A DNA stretch of 11,841 bases from Chloroflexota bacterium (GTDB taxonomy: Bacteria; Chloroflexota; Anaerolineae; Anaerolineales; Villigracilaceae): positions 1 to 11,841 of the forward strand of contig JACPVB010000215.1 of assembly GCA_016191985.1 (NCBI GenBank), in the 5' to 3' direction. Of the stretch, positions 6,803 through 11,841 are shown piece after piece. The position numbers and the translations under genes are program-made. The first letter of the stretch is position 1. Every line of letters starts with the position of its first letter. A model generated the notes under the pieces. It saw only the letters and a program-made list of their open reading frames with translations, made no database searches and was not told the DNA's origin.

Positions 6803-7684
6803 TTGACAAACACAGATAAAACCATCCTCGTCATCGGCGGAACGGGGATGCTCGGCAAGCCTGTAGCGCAACAACTCAAGGCGGACGGATTCAAAGTCTG
6901 CTTGCTGGCGCGGAATCCTGAAAAGGCAAAGTCCATGCTTGGGGATGGATATGAAATCGTCAAAGGAGATTTTGAAGACGCGGGAACGCTCAAGGCTGCG
7001 CTGGCGGGTGTGGACGGAATCCACATCAGCTTGAAGGGCGGGCCAAGAGAAAAAGATTTCGACCGCGTGGATCATCACGGCACGCGCATCATCGCGGAGG
7101 CGGCAAGGTCTGCTGGCGTGGGGCGGGTTACGCTCATCTCGGCGTACGCCGTCAGCGAGGAAAAGGCTGATACGCCAGAGAGCAGGTCAAAGCTTAAGGG
7201 CGAAGCGGCTCTTAAATCCAGCGGCGTGCCGTACACGATCTTCCGCTGTTCATGGTTTATGGAAACATTGCCGTTGTTCGTGCAAGGAAAAAACATTTCG
7301 TTGATCGGGAATCAAATCCACCCGCTGCATTGGATTGCCGCCGAAGATTATGCGCGGATGGTTTCAAAGAGTTACCAGACCGATGAGACACTGAACAAGG
7401 AACTTTATATTTTCGGACCCGAAGCACACACGATGGGCGAAGCGATGAAAATTTACACCGAGATTGCCGCACCGGATGTGAAGGTCTCGCCCATTTCAAC
7501 AGGGATGTTATTGGCCCTTGGTATGTTGTCATTCAACACGGAATGGAAAAGTATGTCCACGTTGATGGGACATTACGAACGTCACGGCGAAGACGGCTCC
7601 TCGGAAGAAGCGGACCGCCTGCTTGAAAAGCCGCAAATAACTTTGCGGGAATGGAGCAGGAAAAACCAAAGAAATATTCAATGA
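6803..7684 (+). CDS. NmrA-like NAD(P)-binding protein (atypical SDR)
   Basis: This 293-residue protein is of the NmrA/atypical short-chain dehydrogenase type. An N-terminal Rossmann fold has GGTGMLG at 12-18 after a hydrophobic strand (TILVIG). An LLARNPEKAK segment follows the second strand, which suggests preference for NADP(H). A GDFEDAGTLKAAL segment then matches the usual NmrA pattern. Such proteins act as redox sensors or as quinone or azo-type reductases, and which applies cannot be told here. The start is a TTG one base after the CPBP stop codon, with GAGG 5 bases upstream, so translation is coupled. No ATG occurs nearby in this frame. It is the last gene of the PadR operon, followed by a strong terminator. 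Confidence 0.88.
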   Translation: MTNTDKTILVIGGTGMLGKPVAQQLKADGFKVCLLARNPEKAKSMLGDGYEIVKGDFEDAGTLKAALAGVDGIHISLKGGPREKDFDRVDHHGTRIIAEAARSAGVGRVTLISAYAVSEEKADTPESRSKLKGEAALKSSGVPYTIFRCSWFMETLPLFVQGKNISLIGNQIHPLHWIAAEDYARMVSKSYQTDETLNKELYIFGPEAHTMGEAMKIYTEIAAPDVKVSPISTGMLLALGMLSFNTEWKSMSTLMGHYERHGEDGSSEEADRLLEKPQITLREWSRKNQRNIQ

Positions 7685-7685
7685 T

Positions 7686-7722
7686 AAAAGCGCTTCAGGT
7701 TTCGGCCTGAAGCGCTTTTTGG
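7686..7722 (+). terminator. Strong terminator between convergent units
   Basis: A 14-bp perfect stem pairs 7686-7699 with 7706-7719, closed by the 6-base loop TTTCGG. It ends in five T on the plus strand, directly after the NmrA-like gene. On the minus strand the stem ends in four T, so it can also stop transcription from the convergent sulfatase gene. Confidence 0.95.
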
Positions 7723-7730
7723 AAGATTGG

Positions 7731-9047
7731 TTATTTTTGTTTTTCCGTTTGCAGGATTTCCTTCAATTCCTGAATCCTGGCCTGATATTCTTCGGCGTTG
7801 ATCAGGTTATCCATTTCATATGGGTCAATGGACAGGTCGTAAAATTCGGAGAGGTCGTCATCGGTTTCGATGTAAATTTGCTGCCCAGTATGGATGGCCG
7901 TCCAATGGCCGCGATCTGGCCAGGCTTCGAGGAGCAGGCAGGTACGCCAGTCATCCGTGCCTTGCAAGAGAGGCACGAGTGAAAGTCCATTCACGCTCTC
8001 GGGCATTTTTGTTTCAGAAAGTTCGTAAAGTGTGGGTGCGATGTCGATGTTGGCGACCAGACGGTCTTCGGTATACGGAGTGGGAACGAGCGGCGGATAC
8101 CGAATCGCAAACGGGACTTTGACCGATTCCTCATAGGCGGTGCTTTTTGTATCCATGCGATGCTCACCCCAATGTTTGCCGTTGTCGGAAATGAAAATGA
8201 CGACGGTGTTATCCATCTCGCCGGTGGCTTCCAATTTATCCATGATTTCTTTGATGGAACGATCCAGCGACGTCAGGGTCAAAATCTGTCTGCGGCGGAC
8301 ATTTTCGATTGTGGTCGCATCTTCCTCAGTGAGCAGCGGCTTGCCCGCAATGGAGAGGGGCTTATCTGAAACATCCTTTTCGTTATAGTTTTCAGGACGG
8401 TAGGGAGGCAGGTCTTGATAAAGTCCCTTATCCTCGTCCGCGGGCGTGAATGGGGCGTGCGGCGCGTTCGGTGCAAAGATTAAAAGGAACGGTTTCCTTT
8501 GGCTGGCAGCTTCATCAAAAAACTGGTTGACATAATCTTTAAACAAATAAGTGATATAGCCTGTATGTTTGGACCAGGTCCCATTTACATTCAGATCCGG
8601 GTCGTAGTAGGACGGAACCGTCCCACCCCAAAATGAGACCCAATAATCGTATTCTGGTCTTTCGGTGCCGTCCCACGAATTCAAGTATTTCCCCACCAGG
8701 CCTGTGTAGTATCCGTTCTTGTGCATATCTTCCACAACGGTCGTGTATTTTAGTTTGTCTTCATTTACATAGACTTCATGGTTATGGGCATACATCCCTG
8801 TCAGGATGCTGGCACGGCTCGGACAGCAAAACGGGGTGGTGATATATCCGCTTGAAAATGTAACTCCCTGATCGAAAATCATCTGCTGGGTGTTTGGCAT
8901 ATATTCCATTGTGTCGAAGCGCTGGTCATCGGTAATGATGATCAAAAAGTTTGGGCGTTCGTCATTAAAGCGCGGCAATGCCTGGCAGGCTTGCAGCACG
9001 AAGGCGGATAGAATAAAAAGGGAAATTATTCGTTTGACATTTGACAT
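7731..9047 (-). CDS. Secreted lipoprotein sulfatase (type I, FGly-dependent)
   Basis: This 438-residue sulfatase is predicted to hydrolyse sulfate esters outside the membrane. An N-terminal signal peptide ends in a lipobox, LQAC, with Cys21 as the lipid-attachment site. The metal-binding Asp40-Asp41 is in LIIITDDQR. The signature CCPSR (74-78) has Cys74 at the place converted to formylglycine. GK at 119-120, HAPF at 197-200 and the SDNGK motif (287-291) complete the active site. The C-terminal part resembles the usual small sulfatase subdomain. Members of this type act on arylsulfates or sulfated polysaccharides such as N-acetylglucosamine-6-sulfate. The substrate cannot be assigned. AAGGA lies 7 bases before the ATG. 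No formylglycine-generating enzyme or SusCD-like transporter is nearby, so maturation must come from elsewhere. Confidence 0.92.
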   Translation of the reverse strand: MSNVKRIISLFILSAFVLQACQALPRFNDERPNFLIIITDDQRFDTMEYMPNTQQMIFDQGVTFSSGYITTPFCCPSRASILTGMYAHNHEVYVNEDKLKYTTVVEDMHKNGYYTGLVGKYLNSWDGTERPEYDYWVSFWGGTVPSYYDPDLNVNGTWSKHTGYITYLFKDYVNQFFDEAASQRKPFLLIFAPNAPHAPFTPADEDKGLYQDLPPYRPENYNEKDVSDKPLSIAGKPLLTEEDATTIENVRRRQILTLTSLDRSIKEIMDKLEATGEMDNTVVIFISDNGKHWGEHRMDTKSTAYEESVKVPFAIRYPPLVPTPYTEDRLVANIDIAPTLYELSETKMPESVNGLSLVPLLQGTDDWRTCLLLEAWPDRGHWTAIHTGQQIYIETDDDLSEFYDLSIDPYEMDNLINAEEYQARIQELKEILQTEKQK

Positions 9048-9086
9048 TTATTAATCCTTGTGAATGTGGGGTGAACTTTTTTATTG

Positions 9087-9136
9087 TACCTTAAGGTATT
9101 AATAGGACTTTCGATCAGAATAACAACAAAAGTCCT
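9087..9136. repeat. Small palindrome and inverted repeat upstream of the sulfatase
   Basis: The sulfatase leader region contains the perfect palindrome TACCTTAAGGTA (9087-9098). It also contains an 8-bp inverted repeat, AGGACTTT (9104-9111) with AAAGTCCT (9129-9136). Both lie 40-90 bases upstream of the sulfatase start, where operators or a promoter would be expected. A weak minus-strand promoter candidate (TTGTTA, 16 bp, TATTAA) overlaps them. No regulator is encoded beside it. Confidence 0.35.
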
Positions 9137-9148
9137 GATTAACTGATG

Positions 9149-9369
9149 TTACGCATTTCTGACCCCGTAGGCGATGTGTTGAGCTTGTCGAAACAGGTCA
9201 AATGATTATAGTTTTTGACATAGATGCCAATTCAACCCCGAAAGGGTGTCATAGCCTACAACAACTATGCCATCCCTACGGGATTTGGATTCCGTTCGCC
9301 AAATTTTTTATAATCCTGTCATCCATTTCGACAAGCTCAATGCGCCGCCTTCAGGATTAGGCTGCGTAA
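9149..9369. repeat. Imperfect palindromic element of about 220 bp (MITE- or REP-like)
   Basis: The only gene-free stretch over 300 bases (9048-9435) is dominated by this element. Six blocks pair in inverted order around one centre (9259-9259.5): TTACGCA 9149-9155 with 9363-9369, AGGCG 9169-9173 with 9346-9350, TTGAGCTTGTCGAAA 9179-9193 with 9326-9340, GATTATA 9204-9210 with 9309-9315, AACCCCG 9234-9240 with 9279-9285 (one G-T pair), and CATAG 9250-9254 with CTATG 9265-9269. The middle holds paired runs CCCCG/GGG and CCC/CGGG. It has no coding capacity. It looks like a small non-autonomous mobile or REP-type element whose two arms have diverged. Confidence 0.7.
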
Positions 9370-9380
9370 GGTGAGATGTT

Positions 9381-9415
9381 AAATCAAAAACCGCCATCAC
9401 GTGTGCGATGGCGGT
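9381..9415 (-). terminator. Rho-independent terminator of the 9436-11256 operon
   Basis: Read on the minus strand, ACCGCCATC (complement of 9407-9415) pairs with GATGGCGGT (complement of 9390-9398). This gives a 9-bp stem with an 8-base loop, followed by TTTTT. It lies about 20 bases after the stop codon at 9436. Confidence 0.88.
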
Positions 9416-9435
9416 CTATCGTTGCTCACAACAGT

Positions 9436-9939
9436 TTATGCAACTTTACGGGTGCCTGGTTTTCTTTTTGGTTTCGGGGCTTCGCTCTCTTCGGGGGCGG
9501 GGATTTCTTCAACGGGTGGTTCCACTGGTTCGGGCAGAACAGGCGCGGGGACGGGAGAGGCGGGGACGGCTTGTCCGTTTAAACTGGCGAAGTAATCTTT
9601 CACAGTCAAATCATTGTAAAAAATGAGGGACAGGATGCCGACAACCATGGAGAAAATATTGCCCATCAAAAAGGTCAAAATCTGGAAAATCGCAATGGGT
9701 TGTGAAGGCTGCACCGGCTGCGGCTGTGCGCTTAAAAGTTTTGCCGCGTAAATGATTTCAAAAATGCCGAGAATAGTGGGCAGGATCGTGATCGGCAGGC
9801 AGACCACGCCGATGATCGTACCAAGTGCGGTGGCTGAAGCTACAAATCCCCAAAAGAGATTGATGATTCCACTGGAAAGGGTCATCACTGCGATGGCTGT
9901 AACCAGGCCGGGTTTTTGTTGTGGATAATAGTTATTCAT
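9436..9939 (-). CDS. Membrane protein with Pro-rich, basic C-terminal tail (hypothetical)
   Basis: I do not recognise the family of this 167-residue protein. Hydrophobic segments at about 12-34, 41-69 and 82-108 form a helical membrane core. The N-terminus (NNYYPQQKPG) and the 70-82 loop (AQPQPVQPSQP) are Gln/Pro-rich. The tail from 121 onward has alternating Pro, Ala, Val and Glu and then a basic end (KPKRKPGTRK). The layout resembles small DUF4870-like or interferon-induced-transmembrane-like bacterial proteins, but I cannot confirm this. AAGGAG lies 6 bases before the ATG. It is the last gene of a three-gene operon and is followed by a clear terminator. Confidence 0.8.
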   Translation of the reverse strand: MNNYYPQQKPGLVTAIAVMTLSSGIINLFWGFVASATALGTIIGVVCLPITILPTILGIFEIIYAAKLLSAQPQPVQPSQPIAIFQILTFLMGNIFSMVVGILSLIFYNDLTVKDYFASLNGQAVPASPVPAPVLPEPVEPPVEEIPAPEESEAPKPKRKPGTRKVA

Positions 9940-10003
9940 TCGTTACTCCTTAATTTTTGTCTGCTGGATATAACGAATAAAAGCGGGGCAGGTTGCAGGG
10001 CAT

Positions 10004-10900
10004 TTATGGCTGTTGAAATGTGAGCAGCAAGCCGCCGAGATACTCCACACCATTGGGGTCGGTGCAAGCAGGGGCGATGATATTTGGGATAAACGTCTCC
10101 CCACCCACAATGCGGATGCTGTAAACAGTGTCGGCCTGCATGATGAAATCCGCGTATCCGTTCCCAAGCTCGGGCTTGAATCCGGTAAAGAAGCTGTCTT
10201 CCCCCTGATTCCATGTGACGATGATCTCGATGCCTGCAATCTCCCTGCGGCGTGAGTCCATGAGGGTGAATTGCAGCAAGCCAGGCTGAGAAGCGGGGGC
10301 ACAAACTGTGTCCTGCCCAACGAGGGCGAACGGCGCGCCCGGCTCTGGGTTGGGTGTGAATGTGGGGCGCGGGGTATTCGTCTCTGCCACGGATGGGGTG
10401 ATGGGGGTTTGTTCAAATAATATTGTTGGAAATGGAGTGGGAGTTGCTTCGATAACTGCCGCTTCTTCAGTTTGTGTTTCGGTTGCTGAAATTGTGAATC
10501 CGCCCTGCGGGGTATTGAGGGCTGTAAATGGTGTGGGAGTGGGAATGCTGGCAAACCCCTGATTCAAGTCAGTGGCTAGCTGTGCGAGGGGACGGACTTT
10601 GTCGAAGGGTTCGCCTGCGCCCAGCATACGTTGTGCCTGTGCGCTGAGTTCACCGACCGGGTCCACGTCACCCAGTAGTTCCAAGCGGGCGCGGGCACGG
10701 GCAAGATCATGCGTGGACTCGTACGATGCGGCGATGACAACCCGGTATTGATCTTTGAAGTCTGCGCGCAGGATGGCGGGGTTTGCATCCACGTAGGTTA
10801 CAGGGGAGAGAAACCAGGAGTAAACAAGACCAAGCCCAAGTCCAATAAGAAGCGCGAGGATGAGCTGCAGAGTTTGGCTGCGAAGATTGAGTCTGCTCAT
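10004..10900 (-). CDS. Membrane-anchored protein with Thr-Pro-rich linker and beta-rich C-terminal domain
   Basis: This is a 298-residue protein of unknown function. One transmembrane anchor (about 11-31) is followed by a module of about 75 residues (PAILRADFKDQYR, then an Ala-rich helical stretch ending RLELLG at 72-77). A low-complexity Thr/Pro-rich linker (about 118-188, with repeated TPTPF) follows. A beta-rich C-terminal domain (about 190-298) contains FALVGQ, GIEIIVTWNQGEDSFFTG and a pair of cysteines (200 and 279) that could form a disulfide outside the cell. The topology suggests an exported C-terminus displayed on a stalk. The N-terminal half is clearly related to the upstream gene product. 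The start overlaps the upstream stop in an ATGA, so the two are translationally coupled. Confidence 0.82.
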   Translation of the reverse strand: MSRLNLRSQTLQLILALLIGLGLGLVYSWFLSPVTYVDANPAILRADFKDQYRVVIAASYESTHDLARARARLELLGDVDPVGELSAQAQRMLGAGEPFDKVRPLAQLATDLNQGFASIPTPTPFTALNTPQGGFTISATETQTEEAAVIEATPTPFPTILFEQTPITPSVAETNTPRPTFTPNPEPGAPFALVGQDTVCAPASQPGLLQFTLMDSRRREIAGIEIIVTWNQGEDSFFTGFKPELGNGYADFIMQADTVYSIRIVGGETFIPNIIAPACTDPNGVEYLGGLLLTFQQP

Positions 10901-11256
10901 GGGTTGTTAATCCCCTGCGGTTGATAGGTCTGCATGGCGGTTAATAGATTTTGTAAAGCTGTGATTTCATCTTGTGTGAAGCCGTTGGCGTTGGCGTATT
11001 CCAATGTGGAGGTTGTAATCAGCGCGGGGGATTCGCTCCCAAGCACGGCAAGGCGGCGGGCGGCAGTTTCAGCGTCAGCATCACTTTGGTATGCCTCGGC
11101 CACCATCAGCACGTAATCGGCGCGGTAGTCGTCCCTGAGGATGTTTGGCGGAATGTCTGTATATTCGATGGGGTCGATGACCCAGCCGTAGGTGAGTCCC
11201 AGCGCAATACCGATGAGGGCTGCGATGACTAACTTTATTAAGTTTGGAGATGTCAT
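10897..11256 (-). CDS. Short membrane-anchored paralogue of the downstream protein
   Basis: This 119-residue protein of unknown function has one transmembrane segment (about 6-26). A soluble module then begins PPNILRDDYRADYVLMVAEAY (36-56, with the middle part conserved) and continues as an Ala/Arg helix ending RRLAVLG. The same layout, with about the same spacing, forms the N-terminal half of the next gene, so the two arose by duplication. This copy lacks the Thr-Pro linker and the beta domain. I chose the ATG at 11256. The longer frame from 11316 would run through a palindrome and a promoter-like TATAAT. No Shine-Dalgarno sequence precedes the ATG. The TATAAT ends 7 bases upstream, so the transcript may be nearly leaderless. 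Confidence 0.8.
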   Translation of the reverse strand: MTSPNLIKLVIAALIGIALGLTYGWVIDPIEYTDIPPNILRDDYRADYVLMVAEAYQSDADAETAARRLAVLGSESPALITTSTLEYANANGFTQDEITALQNLLTAMQTYQPQGINNP

Positions 11257-11263
11257 GATGGGG

Positions 11264-11321
11264 ATTATACCCAGCGCGCTTACAAATTGCGTCTTTTCAA
11301 AAGCGGGAAAGCGCAATTTGT
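11264..11321 (-). promoter_or_regulatory. Promoter -10 and inverted repeat upstream of the paralogue operon
   Basis: Read on the minus strand, a perfect TATAAT (complement of 11264-11269) ends 7 bases before the ATG at 11256. No good -35 is seen at the right distance. Just upstream, ACAAATTGCG (11282-11291) is inverted as CGCAATTTGT (11312-11321), a perfect 10-bp pair separated by 20 bases. The pair sits where an activator site or operator would lie, and its upstream arm falls between this operon and the SRP RNA terminator. Confidence 0.45.
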
Positions 11322-11341
11322 GACTGCGGGCACTCTATAAA

Positions 11342-11373
11342 CAAAAAGAGGGAATATTCTTTTAAAAATATCC
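11342..11373 (-). terminator. Terminator of the SRP RNA gene
   Basis: Read on the minus strand, GGATATT (complement of 11367-11373) pairs with AATATTCC (complement of 11351-11358), with one bulged base. The tract TCTTTTT follows (complement of 11342-11348). It lies immediately 3' of the closing stem of the SRP RNA. Confidence 0.6.
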
Positions 11374-11473
11374 AGGCAGGCGACCGGCGGCACCCAAAGA
11401 CTCTTCCTTACCGTTGCTATCTTTCGATCCTGGCGGGGTTCGAAAGGCTTTGCCGCGCCGGGCCTGCCCGGAC
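11374..11473 (-). ncRNA. ffs: Signal recognition particle RNA, small bacterial type (4.5S-like)
   Basis: This roughly 100-base RNA binds the Ffh protein and directs nascent membrane and secreted proteins to the membrane. On the minus strand the Ffh-binding hairpin reads CAGG, AUC, the tetraloop GAAA, GAU, AGCA, which is the symmetric-loop signature of SRP RNA domain IV. It is flanked by CCGC and CGG that close the next helix. The ends pair strongly: GGCAGGC (complement of 11462-11468) with GCCTGCC (complement of 11375-11381), then CCGGC with GCCGG. There is no Alu-type extension, so it is the short bacterial form. A promoter and a terminator flank it. The exact ends are estimated from the promoter and the closing stem. 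Confidence 0.88.
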
Positions 11474-11480
11474 AGGCGCA

Positions 11481-11509
11481 AGGATACTCGAAGTAAGAGG
11501 GGGTGTCAA
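11481..11509 (-). promoter_or_regulatory. Promoter of the SRP RNA gene
   Basis: On the minus strand, TTGACA (complement of 11504-11509) is followed after exactly 17 bases by TATCCT (complement of 11481-11486). The predicted start is near 11473, which matches the 5' end of the SRP RNA closing stem. The -35 lies about 17 bases past the stop codon of the HD-GYP gene, with no terminator between. Confidence 0.75.
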
Positions 11510-11525
11510 ATAAGGATGAAATGAT

Positions 11526-11841
11526 CTATGGATGTTCTTGTTCGATGACGGACATGAACACTTCGACAAGTTTGGGGTCAAAGAGTTTGCCGGAGTTTTC
11601 CCGCAGGTATTTAATGACTTCAGAGCGGGGCATTTTTTTTCGATAAGGACGGTCGGTGCTTAATGCGTCCCACACATCCACAATGGCAAACAACCGTGCA
11701 ACAAGGGGAATATCTTCACCTGTCAATCCGTGTGGATAGCCGCTGCCATCCCAACGTTCATGATGGTAAAAGGGGATTTCAAGGGCGCGGTGCAGATAGG
11801 AAATGGGGGAAAGCATGTCATAGGCATAGAGCGGGTGACGA
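11526..11841 (-). CDS. HD-GYP domain protein, C-terminal part (cut by window edge)
   Basis: Only the last 104 or so codons are present. The frame runs open to the right edge and reads HPLYAYDMLSPISYL before the first in-window ATG at 11816, so that ATG is not the true start. The visible part is the C-terminal half of an HD-GYP domain: HHERWDGSGYPHGL, ARLFAIVDVWDAL, DRPYRKKM and then LFDPKLVEVF. HD-GYP proteins usually hydrolyse the second messenger cyclic di-GMP and are often fused to response-regulator receivers. The HHE and GYP motifs are intact. The first metal-binding HD motif lies outside the window, so catalytic competence cannot be judged. The SRP RNA gene follows it on the same strand. 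Confidence 0.92.
   Translation of the reverse strand, partial: RHPLYAYDMLSPISYLHRALEIPFYHHERWDGSGYPHGLTGEDIPLVARLFAIVDVWDALSTDRPYRKKMPRSEVIKYLRENSGKLFDPKLVEVFMSVIEQEHP

Noticed and set aside
9376..9626. Three short plus-strand frames at the end of the membrane protein gene
   Set aside because: They run through the minus-strand terminator and are antisense to a gene with a good ribosome binding site.
9943..10554. Minus-strand frame of 203 codons rich in Pro, Ser, His and Gln
   Set aside because: It overlaps the linker-bearing membrane protein in another frame. The low-complexity composition is what a frame shift of the Thr-Pro linker would give.
10380..10560. Thr-Pro-coding repeats as a tandem DNA repeat or CRISPR-like array
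   Set aside because: The units are irregular in length and sequence and fall in frame within the linker of the 10004-10900 protein. No spacer-repeat pattern exists anywhere in the window.

Overview
The window looks like a chromosomal segment of a Chloroflexota bacterium, most likely class Anaerolineae. This is an inference. It rests on roughly 50% GC, a FabL-type enoyl-ACP reductase, a MoxR/DUF4129 membrane operon, membrane-anchored proteins with Thr-Pro-rich linkers, two TTG starts and a short SRP RNA. There is no plasmid, phage, CRISPR, IS or tRNA signal. The window is densely coded, with 13 protein genes, one of them cut by the right edge, and one structural RNA gene.

Left part (1-2527, minus strand): a repeat-rich intergenic tail (1-100) lies beyond a three-gene operon. 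Transcription runs from a DUF4129-type membrane protein to a small two-helix membrane protein to a MoxR-family AAA+ ATPase. The reading frames overlap, with a TTG start and good Shine-Dalgarno sequences. Divergent from it (2639-3412) is fabL, followed by an M50 site-2-protease-like membrane metalloprotease (3516-4274) with a clear terminator.

Centre (4338-7720, plus strand): a five-gene operon encodes a DUF2269 membrane protein, a DUF1295/ICMT-like membrane methyltransferase-fold protein, a PadR transcriptional regulator, a CPBP (CAAX/Abi) membrane protease and an NmrA-like NAD(P)-binding protein. Its promoter (TTGACA, 17 bp, TAATAT) is overlapped by a perfect 44-bp palindrome. The palindrome's centre coincides with the predicted transcription start and its right arm contains the ribosome binding site. 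The simplest reading is an autoregulated operon whose PadR protein binds this palindrome. A strong hairpin terminator closes the operon and also faces the convergent sulfatase gene.

Right part (7731-11841, minus strand): a lipoprotein sulfatase comes first. Next is a gene-free stretch (9048-9435) holding a roughly 220-bp imperfect palindromic element. Then comes a three-gene operon (11256 to 9436) of membrane-anchored proteins that I do not recognise; the first two share an N-terminal module. Upstream of that operon is a complete SRP RNA gene with its own promoter and terminator, and finally the C-terminal part of an HD-GYP domain protein running off the window.

The most interesting non-coding observations are the 44-bp promoter palindrome, the nested palindromic element at 9149-9369, and the unannotated SRP RNA. 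The most interesting protein-level observation is the tandem pair of related membrane-anchored proteins beside the SRP RNA.
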